From assembly GCF_018704125.1 (NCBI RefSeq), contig NZ_JAGTIS010000004.1, forward strand, positions 1 to 64,000: DNA of 64,000 nucleotides. The letters are read 5' to 3'. Numbering within the stretch: the first letter of the stretch is position 1; the number at the start of each line of letters is the position of its first letter. The position numbers were made by a program, and so were the translations under genes. The stretch is from Metapseudomonas boanensis. GTDB lineage: Bacteria > Pseudomonadota > Gammaproteobacteria > Pseudomonadales > Pseudomonadaceae. Below the pieces are notes generated by a model. It saw nothing but the letters and a program-made list of their open reading frames with translations, had not been told where the DNA came from and made no database searches. Shown piece by piece: positions 9,225 to 17,862 of the stretch.

Positions 9225-10211
9225 TCAAACCTGAATCCGGATGATCTTACGGATCCAGAAAATGCCCACCACCATGGCCACGAAGGCGCCCATTACCATC
9301 TTCTGACCAATCGGCTCTTTGATCAGCAAGGGCAAATATTCGGGAGTCGTCACCATGATTGCTGCGGAAAGCACGAATGGTATGCACACCAACACCCAAG
9401 CCGACATCCGCCCCTCTGCGGACAATGTCTTGACCTTGCGCTGAAAGCGAAAGCGCCCTCGAATCAGACCACTCAGGCGCTCCAGCACTTCAGTCAAGTT
9501 ACCGCCAGACTCCCGATGGATCAGAATCGAGGTCACCAGCATCATCACCGTCATACTCGGCATACGCTCCAGCAGACCGAGCATGGCCCTACGCACATCA
9601 TTTCCGTAGTTAATGTCCGCAAAGGTCAGACCGAACTCATGAGCGACAGGCCCTTTGTGCTCTTCAGCCACTAGACGCAAAGTTTCGTTGAAGGGGTGCC
9701 CCGCACGCAGAGCACGACACATGGCATCCAGGGCATCTGGCAGTCCCTCTTCAAAGGCCGCGAAGCGCTTGTTACGGTCTCCCGAGATCTTGATGAAAGG
9801 TAGCCAGAACACCAGTCCTGCGACAATTAAAGATGCCCACCAGAGCTTCAGGATCAGCCAAAGAGCCCCCCCAGTAGCGATGGCCAGCAGCAGCCCCAAT
9901 AGCAGCACCCGATAGGCACGGTACTCATGGCCAGCCTGCTCAATCATTTGGGCCAGGCGCTCCATGAGCGGCAATTGCTCCATAGCCGCCTCCAATGGAG
10001 ACAGGCGTTTCAGATACTTCTGCCGCAGGACTGACTGCATGTTTGGCATGTTGCTCGCGTGCTCCAGCACATCCAGCCGCGCACGAATACGCTTGCGAAC
10101 CTTGCTCGCCTCGCCGAACACAGGCACTACAAGCCCCTGAGTAAGGAGGAATACCGCGACAAAAACCATTCCAAGGAAGGCCAGGATGAACTCAGTCGGC
10201 AACTGACTCAT
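9225..10211 (-). CDS. tadB: TadB inner-membrane platform protein
   Basis: A 328-aa F-domain platform protein, paralog of TadC. It has an N-terminal membrane segment ([19 protein letters not shown]), a middle pair of segments, the core [28 protein letters not shown], and a C-terminal pair. I chose the start at 10211, not 10232, because its ATG overlaps the tadA stop as ATGA, implying translational coupling. This fits the usual tadA-tadB-tadC order. Confidence 0.93.
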   Translation of the reverse strand: MSQLPTEFILAFLGMVFVAVFLLTQGLVVPVFGEASKVRKRIRARLDVLEHASNMPNMQSVLRQKYLKRLSPLEAAMEQLPLMERLAQMIEQAGHEYRAYRVLLLGLLLAIATGGALWLILKLWWASLIVAGLVFWLPFIKISGDRNKRFAAFEEGLPDALDAMCRALRAGHPFNETLRLVAEEHKGPVAHEFGLTFADINYGNDVRRAMLGLLERMPSMTVMMLVTSILIHRESGGNLTEVLERLSGLIRGRFRFQRKVKTLSAEGRMSAWVLVCIPFVLSAAIMVTTPEYLPLLIKEPIGQKMVMGAFVAMVVGIFWIRKIIRIQV

Positions 10212-11650
10212 GACTGCATGGCCTCCATCCATTCTGGGCGGAACAAGTTCAATGGCAATTCAATGCCACGCTTGGCCAGCACATCGCGGAAGGCGGGAAC
10301 CATGCCGGTAGGACGGAAGTCACCTAGTACTTCACCCTGCTCACCGACCCCACGCCGCTCGAAGCCGAAAATCTCGGTCATGGTGATGATCTCGCCTTCC
10401 ATGCCGTTGATTTCCTGCACGCTGACCAAGCGGCGTTTACCGTCTTCTTGGCGCTCCAACTGAATTACCACATCAATGGCTGAGGCAATCTGTTGGCGCA
10501 TCGCCTTGATTGGGAAGGTAGCGCCGGTCATGGATACCATGTTCTCGATTCTTCCCAATGCGTCGCGTGGGGTGTTGGCGTGAATGGTGGTCAGCGAGCC
10601 GTCATGGCCGGTGTTCATGGCGGTTAGCATGTCAAGCGCCTCGGCGCCCCGGACCTCACCAATTACAATGCGATCCGGGCGCATGCGTAGGCTGTTGCGA
10701 ACCAATTCACGCTGGTTCACTTCACCGCGCCCCTCGATATTTGCCGGACGGGTTTCCAGGCGCACCACATGAGGCTGCTGCAGCTGCAGCTCGGCCGAGT
10801 CCTCAATCGTGACGATCCGCTCATTGTGTGGGATGAAGCTGGAGAGCACGTTGAGCATGGTGGTTTTGCCGGTACCAGTACCGCCCGACACCAGCACATT
10901 CAAGCGCCCACGCACGATGGCCTTGAGCACCAGGGCGATCGCCGGGGTCAGGGTGCCCATTTGCACTAGGCTTTCGGTGTTGAGCAGATCGACCGCGAAA
11001 CGCCGAATTGACATACTCGGCCCATCGATTGCCAAGGGTGGGATGATAGCGTTGACCCGTGAGCCGTCCTTCAATCGTGCATCCACCAGTGGCGAAGACT
11101 CATCAATACGCCGCCCCAGACTGGACACGATGCGGTCGATGATGTTGAGCAAATGCTGGTCATCGCGAAAATGCACGTCAGTGCGCTGCAGCTTTCCGTG
11201 CCGCTCGACATATACCGAGGCATGTCCGTTAACGAGGATATCGGACACACTGTGGTCGGCCAACAGGGGTTCCAGCGGCCCCAGGCCGAGCACCTCATCG
11301 GTGATCTGTTTAATGATCAGTTGACGGACGCCCGAGCTTACCGGCGCGGAATGCTCGTCAAGCAACCGAAGGCAAATATCGCGTATCTGTCGCCCTGCCT
11401 CCGCCGGCTCGAGAGAGTCCAGGAGGGACAGGTCCATCACCTTCAGCAGTTGCTGATAAATCTTCTCTCGCCATTCAGACTCCACCGGGTTGAGGTGGGT
11501 CCTCGTTTCATATACCGCATCCGGAGCACTGACCTCCCAGGCCATTAACGCACCGTCTCCTTCTCCTCCCCCTTCAGATACGTCTTGCTGAGCATTATCG
11601 GCTTTCTTGGTAGCCGGCTGACGCAGGCGATTGCGGAATTCACTGAGCAT
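10208..11650 (-). CDS. tadA: TadA/CpaF secretion ATPase
   Basis: A 480-aa hexameric VirB11-type ATPase powering Flp pilus assembly. Walker A ([10 protein letters not shown]) lies near residues 255-264, with the Asp box ([13 protein letters not shown]), Walker B ([13 protein letters not shown]) and His box ([14 protein letters not shown]) intact. The N-terminal domain includes [20 protein letters not shown]. All catalytic motifs are present, so the locus should be functional. It overlaps tadB by 4 bp and follows tadZ by 3 bp. Confidence 0.96.
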   Translation of the reverse strand: MLSEFRNRLRQPATKKADNAQQDVSEGGGEGDGALMAWEVSAPDAVYETRTHLNPVESEWREKIYQQLLKVMDLSLLDSLEPAEAGRQIRDICLRLLDEHSAPVSSGVRQLIIKQITDEVLGLGPLEPLLADHSVSDILVNGHASVYVERHGKLQRTDVHFRDDQHLLNIIDRIVSSLGRRIDESSPLVDARLKDGSRVNAIIPPLAIDGPSMSIRRFAVDLLNTESLVQMGTLTPAIALVLKAIVRGRLNVLVSGGTGTGKTTMLNVLSSFIPHNERIVTIEDSAELQLQQPHVVRLETRPANIEGRGEVNQRELVRNSLRMRPDRIVIGEVRGAEALDMLTAMNTGHDGSLTTIHANTPRDALGRIENMVSMTGATFPIKAMRQQIASAIDVVIQLERQEDGKRRLVSVQEINGMEGEIITMTEIFGFERRGVGEQGEVLGDFRPTGMVPAFRDVLAKRGIELPLNLFRPEWMEAMQS

Positions 11651-11653
11651 GGT

Positions 11654-12874
11654 CTATCCCCCGAACAGTCGGCCGAAGGTACGTTTAAGCAAGCCTTGCC
11701 TGGCGGCTTCAGTGCCAAGCAGTTCCTGGCTAAGTTCGCGCATTGCGAGGCTGACGGGTGCCCGAGGGGCATGAAGAGCAAGGGGCACACCAGTATTCTG
11801 GCTTTCGCTTACCACTGCATAATCATTTGGCAGCTTCTGAACGTCTGCGCACCGAAGCGACTCGGCGATGTCCTTAAGAGTTACGGGGGCAGTCTTGTTA
11901 TAGCGATTGACCACCAGCTGAAGCCGATTGCCCTGCACTCCCAGATCATCCCTAAGGATACGCACTAGGCGGCTAGCATCCTTCAGATGGCTAAGGCTTT
12001 GCTGCACCACAATGTAGACTCGATCGGCCTGCTCGAGGGTGACGCCCGTAATGTGGTCGATCTGCCGCGGCAGATCGACCACCACCCATTCATACGTACT
12101 ACGCGCCAGCTTCAGCAATGCCTCCAACTGCTCCAGACGTACGTCTTGAGCCAGACAAAGTTCGCTAGTACGTCCACCGAGCACATGCAAAGTGGGGCTG
12201 AAGTGACTGCAGAAGCCGCGCAGGGCAACGCTATCCAGCTCATCAATCTGCTGCAGTACGTCCAGATGACTGTGGGACGCTTGAACATCCAGGTAATGGG
12301 CCACGCTGCCAAATTGCAGATCAAGGTCCAACAGCAGGGTGCTACCGCCGCCAACGCTGAGTTGCTGAGCCAGGTTGCAGGCCACCAAGGTGGCGCCAGA
12401 GCCTCCCTTGGCGTTCATCACCGCGATCAACTTGCCGCCTGTGCTAGCCCCCGAGCGCGACTCCACGACCATACGGCCAAGCGTCTCGCGCAACTCCTCT
12501 TCCGCGACTGGCTCGGGCAAGAAATCCCGAGCGCCAGCCTGCATGGCCAAGCGCATGCCCTCGCGCTCGTCCAATGGCCCGCACACCAGCAGTGGAGGAC
12601 GCTCGTGAGCTGGCCTCTGCAGCAGGGCCGCTAGTTCTTCGCGCCACAAATGGCTGACCCGCAGAAGCAGAAAGTCCGGCATCTGCTCCAACCCATAAAG
12701 TGGATCTGTATGTCCGTTGGTGACCAAGCGAGTGTTGACCAATAGACCAGGCAAGCGTTGGCAGCACCCCTGCAAGTGGCGCAAAGCGGAAGCGTCACGA
12801 CTACTAATCAGCAGACGAAGCCCTTGTTTGTCAGGAGATCCAGATGCGCCGGGTGTTTCACTAGTCTTCAACAT
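11654..12874 (-). CDS. tadZ: TadZ/CpaE polar ATPase-like protein
   Basis: A 406-aa TadZ-type protein with a receiver-like N-terminal domain (about 20-135) and a ParA/MinD-like domain from 147. The nucleotide loop reads NAKGGSGATL (residues 154-163): the second lysine of the canonical KGGxGK[ST] is Ala. This is seen in several TadZ/CpaE proteins and suggests weak or no hydrolysis. The Asp loop DLDLQFG and switch II region VVVDLPRQ are present. TadZ proteins localise the Tad machine. It overlaps the preceding pseudopilin gene by 7 bp. Confidence 0.9.
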   Translation of the reverse strand: MLKTSETPGASGSPDKQGLRLLISSRDASALRHLQGCCQRLPGLLVNTRLVTNGHTDPLYGLEQMPDFLLLRVSHLWREELAALLQRPAHERPPLLVCGPLDEREGMRLAMQAGARDFLPEPVAEEELRETLGRMVVESRSGASTGGKLIAVMNAKGGSGATLVACNLAQQLSVGGGSTLLLDLDLQFGSVAHYLDVQASHSHLDVLQQIDELDSVALRGFCSHFSPTLHVLGGRTSELCLAQDVRLEQLEALLKLARSTYEWVVVDLPRQIDHITGVTLEQADRVYIVVQQSLSHLKDASRLVRILRDDLGVQGNRLQLVVNRYNKTAPVTLKDIAESLRCADVQKLPNDYAVVSESQNTGVPLALHAPRAPVSLAMRELSQELLGTEAARQGLLKRTFGRLFGG

Positions 12875-13359
12875 CTTGTGGGTACCTCTGTCGCGCCATC
12901 GTAGCCAAGGCTTTCACGGGGCAAGATCGCCCTGAACGTCGGCAGGGTAACTCCCCCACCAAACCCAGGAATCAATAGTGAAAAACTGAACTGATCGATG
13001 ACTAGCCGGACATAGCGAATTTTGGAGAAATCTGTCGTTGAAGGTGCAGAAACCGGTAAACCGTTTTCATCCAAATAACTTAACTTCACATCGGCGGTTT
13101 CTAAGCCACGAACCAACTGGCTTTCACCAACGCCACCCGTGCCTGCCGCGTTGAAGATCGCCCTTTGACGTATATCTTCATCAGTAACAGTGCAGACGGC
13201 TGCCAATCGCGCCCCGCGGCGAACCACTTCATTCAGCGCATTCACAGTAAAATAAAGCCGCCCCATTTCCAACACGCCAAACAACAGCACGAAGAGCACC
13301 AACCCAACAAGCGCGAACTCCACGGTATAAAGACCTTGCATTCGCTTCTTGCCCATCAC
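12868..13359 (-). CDS. TadE/TadF-like pseudopilin
   Basis: A 163-aa TadE-domain protein with a basic N-terminus (MMGKKRMQG), then YTVEFALVGLVLFVLLFGVLEMGR. This is a class III prepilin-like helix with Glu near the start of the hydrophobic stretch, a probable substrate of the locus prepilin peptidase. The C-terminal part is soluble and periplasmic. It overlaps the upstream tadE by 4 bp, so the two are probably made together. TadE/TadF pseudopilins are needed for pilus assembly; which of the two names fits is uncertain. Confidence 0.85.
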   Translation of the reverse strand: MMGKKRMQGLYTVEFALVGLVLFVLLFGVLEMGRLYFTVNALNEVVRRGARLAAVCTVTDEDIRQRAIFNAAGTGGVGESQLVRGLETADVKLSYLDENGLPVSAPSTTDFSKIRYVRLVIDQFSFSLLIPGFGGGVTLPTFRAILPRESLGYDGATEVPTRC

Positions 13360-13835
13360 AACGCCCTCATCACAACAGTGGACATGAGTGAAATACCTAG
13401 CGGAGTAGAGCTTCCGAAGAACCCTGGAATCTTGCTCCCGATCACCGGAACGAAAGTGAACGCGATACTCACTTGAACATGATCCGTTGTGCCCGGCGCC
13501 GTTATAACTGTTACATCGCTTGTTTTCAGTCCCGCGACAACTTCATTGCCAGTCTGTGCCGTAGGCACACCATAAACCGCTATATTTTTCGTCTTGGGCA
13601 CTAACTGCTGGTCACTGGTCAGGTCAACTCGACCAAGTGTGCGATTCCAGGCCTTACCCGCAACAAAGCGCCCGGCATCCCGACTGGCCTGAAGCAGGCT
13701 GTTGTATTGGTAAAGCATGCGCCCAAATTCCCCGATCACTAGCAAAAGTAGCAGCAACAACGGCAAGGTTATGGCGAACTCCACCATTGCAACGCCTCGC
13801 TCGGCGTTGAATTGTTTGATTTGGCGACGGACCAT
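13356..13835 (-). CDS. tadE: TadE-like pseudopilin
   Basis: A 159-aa TadE-domain protein with an N-terminal RGVAMVEFAITLPLLLLLLL segment: Glu after the processing region, then a long hydrophobic helix and a short periplasmic domain. It lies 11 bp after tadG and overlaps the next pseudopilin gene by 4 bp (ATGA). The role is minor pseudopilin in Flp pilus biogenesis, by family. Confidence 0.88.
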   Translation of the reverse strand: MVRRQIKQFNAERGVAMVEFAITLPLLLLLLLVIGEFGRMLYQYNSLLQASRDAGRFVAGKAWNRTLGRVDLTSDQQLVPKTKNIAVYGVPTAQTGNEVVAGLKTSDVTVITAPGTTDHVQVSIAFTFVPVIGSKIPGFFGSSTPLGISLMSTVVMRAL

Positions 13836-13846
13836 GAGACACCTCC

Positions 13847-15181
13847 CTAAGAGTCGGTGCTTGGAGTCGTGGTATTGATATAAGTTTTGTACAACTGAAT
13901 GATCTGCGGACCACTATCATCCCAAGGGGTCGAACTCGGCACGCTGTCACCGTTGCACTCATCGACGAACTGGCCGAAAATTTGCGATGTCTGCCCGCCC
14001 TGCTGTACAGGCTGCAAGGTGAAGTAACAGGCAAACCCCATGACTGGAATATCGCTCTTTCCACTAAACTCGCCAGCTTCTTTACCAGTGCAGTCACCAA
14101 TCACGATATTCAGAATTCGTCGATTTGGTTTCCCTCCCACCAAAGTGCAATTATCCCCTGGGCATCTCGCATCCTTGTATGCTTTTTTCCAGTCTACGTA
14201 ATCGAACAGTGAAGCAGTCCCTGCAGTCAGCTCACCATTCGTGGACAGGACAGGACTGCCATTGAACTTCGCGACCTCGCCATCAAGTGAAATCCATTTA
14301 TCGTAGGTCGTCACATAATCAGCAGGATACTGGGTCGTAGAACCTTCTCCGAAGCGAGTATTTAATCCTTGGGAAACTGGCCCAACCTTATTCCCTGGCT
14401 CGGTGGTAGCCGTTTCACCCACTACGTTGCAGTCTTCAATCCCGCCCGCCAATCCGTCTCGGACTGTGTTGCCACCACTGCCAAAATCCAGCAACTGGAA
14501 GTTACCCGGCCCGATCGGATCTGTGTTTTGGGCAGCTGACTTCAATACAGTCACATCTCCGGACTTGAAGCCCCAATACAAGCCGTCTTTGGGGTTATAG
14601 GCCGATTCGTCAGGATTTCCGCAAACCAACAACGGCTCGATTTTGCAGGGCTGACTCGGAGCGGGGCCAGCGGTCGCGATAGCCGCTACTGTTTTATCCG
14701 GAGTAACACCGTCATTGAAAAACTGTCGGATACCCCAGAAAAAATGCGTCAGGGGGTAATCCGGCACTGAAACCCGGACAAAACTCGCATCAGCCGGCCC
14801 TGTCTCGCTGAAAGCTCCATAGACGCTGTTCGAGAACTCGACCTTGATAAAGCCTTTGGCGGTCGCCCCCATGGCTGCCTTCAACTCCCCGTTACCAACT
14901 GCGTCAGCATTGAGTTCGAAGGTCTTGTAGGCAGCTGCCTGAGCCTCACTTATCGCACCAGTCATTCCCTGCACCTGACTCATCCGCTTTGCTGCACTTA
15001 GCGCTGCAGCATCAGTGGCGTTCTGCAGCCGGGTCTTGTTCACCAGCATATGCCCTCCATCCAGCGCCAGAGCTGCCATCGCCAGCATGGCCAGCATGGC
15101 CACCGCAACAAGCACCAGCACCGACCCCCGTTGACGCCTCGGCAATGCATTGAACGGTTTCGGGATCTGAGGGTTCATCAT
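13847..15181 (-). CDS. tadG: TadG-like pilus assembly protein
   Basis: A 444-aa protein with one N-terminal membrane helix (GSVLVLVAVAMLAMLAMAALALDGG) followed by the conserved HMLVNKTRLQNATDAAALSAA motif of the TadG/Flp-associated family, then a large periplasmic region with about ten cysteines. Start at 15181 (GAGGG upstream) rather than 15235, which lies inside the preceding lipoprotein gene. P. aeruginosa TadG is larger and carries a von Willebrand A domain; none is evident here. It probably anchors or stabilises the pilus at the inner membrane. The many cysteines and the low-homology middle part are unusual. Confidence 0.82.
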   Translation of the reverse strand: MMNPQIPKPFNALPRRQRGSVLVLVAVAMLAMLAMAALALDGGHMLVNKTRLQNATDAAALSAAKRMSQVQGMTGAISEAQAAAYKTFELNADAVGNGELKAAMGATAKGFIKVEFSNSVYGAFSETGPADASFVRVSVPDYPLTHFFWGIRQFFNDGVTPDKTVAAIATAGPAPSQPCKIEPLLVCGNPDESAYNPKDGLYWGFKSGDVTVLKSAAQNTDPIGPGNFQLLDFGSGGNTVRDGLAGGIEDCNVVGETATTEPGNKVGPVSQGLNTRFGEGSTTQYPADYVTTYDKWISLDGEVAKFNGSPVLSTNGELTAGTASLFDYVDWKKAYKDARCPGDNCTLVGGKPNRRILNIVIGDCTGKEAGEFSGKSDIPVMGFACYFTLQPVQQGGQTSQIFGQFVDECNGDSVPSSTPWDDSGPQIIQLYKTYINTTTPSTDS

Positions 15182-15188
15182 CGAGCCC

Positions 15189-15458
15189 TCAGTTATTAAT
15201 GTTGATTTGGACAGGCTGCCCGACCTGCTGTGCATCGCCGGTCACGCCGCGGTAGCCGTCCATGACTTTCTCCGTCAACGGCCCATCCACGCCCGCAGAC
15301 GATACTTCAGTTCCAGGGTTGGCAGCCCGCTCCTTATCGGCAATCTGCTGGTAGTGGGTCGAATAGACGGTGTAGCCAATCGGCCCCACCCGCCCCTCTT
15401 CGTAACTCATGCAGCCAGGGAGCAGTACCAGGAAGCAAAGGGGGATTAGTTTTTTCAT
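15189..15458 (-). CDS. small Flp-locus lipoprotein
   Basis: An 89-aa probable lipoprotein with a signal peptide ending LLPGC (lipobox Cys16). The mature part is short, polar and ends QPVQININN. It lies between rcpA and tadG in the same operon, 15 bp after rcpA, so it likely belongs to the outer-membrane part of the Tad machine (a pilotin-like role is conceivable but not shown). I do not recognise the family. Confidence 0.75.
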   Translation of the reverse strand: MKKLIPLCFLVLLPGCMSYEEGRVGPIGYTVYSTHYQQIADKERAANPGTEVSSAGVDGPLTEKVMDGYRGVTGDAQQVGQPVQININN

Positions 15459-15473
15459 GGTCGTGGGCTCCGG

Positions 15474-16979
15474 CTAGTTGAGATCATGGCCAAACTGGCC
15501 TTCGCTGACGCCAAGGCTGACCGGCACCACGCGCCCGGGCTCACGCCCCTTGGTCTTGCCCAGCAGGTAGAAGTCCAGGTCACTGGGCTCGACGAACTTC
15601 TCGGTGGGCAAGCGCACAGTCTTGGCATCGATCGGCTTGGCCAAGTGGGGAGTCACCAGAATCACCAGTTCGGTTTCACCATTCTGGAACTGCTGGCTGC
15701 GGAACAAATGTCCCAGCACTGGGATATCGCCCAGGCCAGGGAAACGGCTGACAAAGTCACGGGTGTTCTCGCTGATCAGGCCTGCAATGGCGATGGTCTG
15801 CCCATCACCCAGTTCTACGGTAGAAAGGGCACTTCGCTTGGTCAGAGAGGGGACGACCTGGCCAATACTGCCAAGGGCGCCGTCAGTCCCGGTATCCAGC
15901 ACCAGCGCGTTGGCATTGGAAAGTTCACTGACCGAGACGTTGAGGTTCAGGTTGATACGCCCAGCCTCCAGCACGACCGGCATGAACTTCACGCCCACCC
16001 CGAATTCCTTGTACTCAATAGTGATGCCATCGTCGTCGCTGACGGGGACCGGAAACTCACCACCAGAAATGAACTCCGCTTGCTGCCCGCTCAGGGTGGT
16101 GAGGGTTGGTTCAGCCAGCACCTTGGCCGAGCCATTGTCCTTGGCTGCCTCCAGCACTACGTTGAAGAGGAATTCGTCCGACAGGAATTGGCCGAAGAAG
16201 CCCTTGCCATTACTGAACAGGGAGGTGGGGTTGACGTTGCCGTCAGCATCGAAGCCCAGCCCGTCACCATTATTGAAACCGCCGGTGGACCAGCGGCTGG
16301 ACGAACCGAAGTCAAGGGCGTTGAAGCGTACATCGATACTCTTGAACAGGCTGCGCTGCATCTCTGCCACCTTGACCTCCAGCATCACCTGCTGGCTCCC
16401 CCCCACGCTGAGCAGGTTGATGACCTCCAAGGTCTGGGTTGGTGCGGATTTCGCCGCCTCGCCCTCACCCTGTACCACACTGGACGTCTGGGCGGCATAG
16501 GTCTTGGCTACCTTGACCGCAGTATCCATGGCTGCAGCACTGGAAACCTGGCCACGTAGCACCAGGGAGCCTTGGGAGCTGAACACTTCGATACGCTCAT
16601 TAGGAAGCAACTGGTGCAGTTGGTCCTTGAGTCCGCCGAGGTCATGCACCACATTCAGATCCAGACTGTCGATCAGACGATTGCCGCCATCCCAGAGCAA
16701 TACGTTGGTGCTGCCCAGGGACCGTCCCAGCAGGTAAAGCTGGGTCGGACTGGTGATAAGGATGTCGGCAATTTCTGGATTGCCCACTGAGATCCGCTTG
16801 ACCGGCGCGCGGGTATGCAGCACCCGAGACTTGTAGATGGGAACCTGGATAGTGCCAGTGTTGGCCGCTGGCATCGCGGATACGGCAGGCGATGGCTCAG
16901 CCGCGAACACTGGGGCCGGCAATATCGCCCAGGCAAACAGGAACACCGCCACAGAACCTACTTTCCGAACGCTTTGCAT
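15474..16979 (-). CDS. rcpA: RcpA/CpaC outer-membrane secretin
   Basis: A 501-aa secretin. It has a signal peptide (about 1-27, cleaved after PVFAA), an N-domain with VKRISVGNPEIADILITSPTQLYLLG and a BON-like block, and a C-terminal secretin domain (VLAEPTLTTLSGQQAEFISGGEFP; ALSTVELGDGQTIAIAGLI; FPGLGDIPVLGHLFRS; TELVILVTPHL). It forms the outer-membrane channel for the Flp pilus. It follows rcpC by 67 bp. All secretin blocks are present. Confidence 0.96.
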   Translation of the reverse strand: MQSVRKVGSVAVFLFAWAILPAPVFAAEPSPAVSAMPAANTGTIQVPIYKSRVLHTRAPVKRISVGNPEIADILITSPTQLYLLGRSLGSTNVLLWDGGNRLIDSLDLNVVHDLGGLKDQLHQLLPNERIEVFSSQGSLVLRGQVSSAAAMDTAVKVAKTYAAQTSSVVQGEGEAAKSAPTQTLEVINLLSVGGSQQVMLEVKVAEMQRSLFKSIDVRFNALDFGSSSRWSTGGFNNGDGLGFDADGNVNPTSLFSNGKGFFGQFLSDEFLFNVVLEAAKDNGSAKVLAEPTLTTLSGQQAEFISGGEFPVPVSDDDGITIEYKEFGVGVKFMPVVLEAGRINLNLNVSVSELSNANALVLDTGTDGALGSIGQVVPSLTKRSALSTVELGDGQTIAIAGLISENTRDFVSRFPGLGDIPVLGHLFRSQQFQNGETELVILVTPHLAKPIDAKTVRLPTEKFVEPSDLDFYLLGKTKGREPGRVVPVSLGVSEGQFGHDLN

Positions 16980-17046
16980 ATGCCTCTCCTTGCGTGACTG
17001 GTCAGTTGCCTGACCGCCTTGCCATTCGGCTGGCGGCAGGTTGGAC

Positions 17047-17850
17047 CTAAAGCTGTGCCTTCGCTGTATTCACCGCAGTGCCTCGGATGATGATCACCCC
17101 CCCCCCACCGCCACTGCGCCGCACGACCGGCTTGGGCGCAACGACAGCGGGTACCGGCTTTTCAATTGCAGCAACAGCCGGCTGCACCGGCTTTTTCTGA
17201 TCATCCAGCGGGTTGCGCAGCGCCAACTGCAGTTGGCCTTCCGTCATAGCCTTGACCAGGATTTCCGCTTCCTTCGGGGACATTTCCAGGGTTACAGCAC
17301 GAACTACTACCGGCTGCGTTTTGTCGGTGCTAGCCGTCTGGTCCACGGCCAAAACGCGCAAGTCTTCAAGAATGGTCTTGGACTGGGCTTCGCTGCTGCC
17401 ACTGACTTTCTTGGTCGCGAGCACGTCGACTCTATTTCCCGGAAGCAGGAAACCGCCAACACCCACCACATCATCGACACGCACCGAAATTGCGCGTTTG
17501 TCGGTCGCGATCAACGAGGCCAGCGTGCTGCCTCCCAGGTGCTCTGCAACTCTTGCTCCCCTCAAGATATCCCCACGCAACATTGAAAATGTGGCGATCT
17601 TGCCCACCACTTTATCAGTAGCATCAAAGGCATCATCCGGGACCGTTCCCTTGGGCATGCGCACAAGCGTCACCTGCTGTGCCTCAATCATTTGTCCAAA
17701 AGGAATTTCCACCGTGGCTACTACCACGGCCTGAAGGTTGTCGTCAGGGCTGGCATTGAGCTTGGCGCTCAGCCAATTGTTGGCCATCCAGGCGGCGCCC
17801 AGGCCAAGGACCAGGGACAGGGCAACGAGGGTCAAGGTACGCGCACTCAT
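17047..17850 (-). CDS. rcpC: RcpC/CpaB pilus assembly protein
   Basis: A 267-aa periplasmic protein with an N-terminal membrane anchor (residues 7-24) and the SAF/CpaB core (ATVEIPFGQMIEAQQVTLVRMP; FLLPGNRVDVLAT). It probably stabilises the secretin and contacts peptidoglycan. The C-terminal tail contains a run of five glycines encoded by an uninterrupted G10 tract (C10 at 17097-17106 on the plus strand), a possible slippage site 20 codons from the stop. It lies 12 bp after the AAA+ ATPase gene. Confidence 0.92.
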   Translation of the reverse strand: MSARTLTLVALSLVLGLGAAWMANNWLSAKLNASPDDNLQAVVVATVEIPFGQMIEAQQVTLVRMPKGTVPDDAFDATDKVVGKIATFSMLRGDILRGARVAEHLGGSTLASLIATDKRAISVRVDDVVGVGGFLLPGNRVDVLATKKVSGSSEAQSKTILEDLRVLAVDQTASTDKTQPVVVRAVTLEMSPKEAEILVKAMTEGQLQLALRNPLDDQKKPVQPAVAAIEKPVPAVVAPKPVVRRSGGGGGVIIIRGTAVNTAKAQL

Positions 17851-17862
17851 GTCTAGATCTCC

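Noticed and set aside
15486-16559. Plus-strand frame of 357 codons
   Set aside because: Antisense to rcpA, whose secretin motifs are intact; no ribosome site or recognisable domain.
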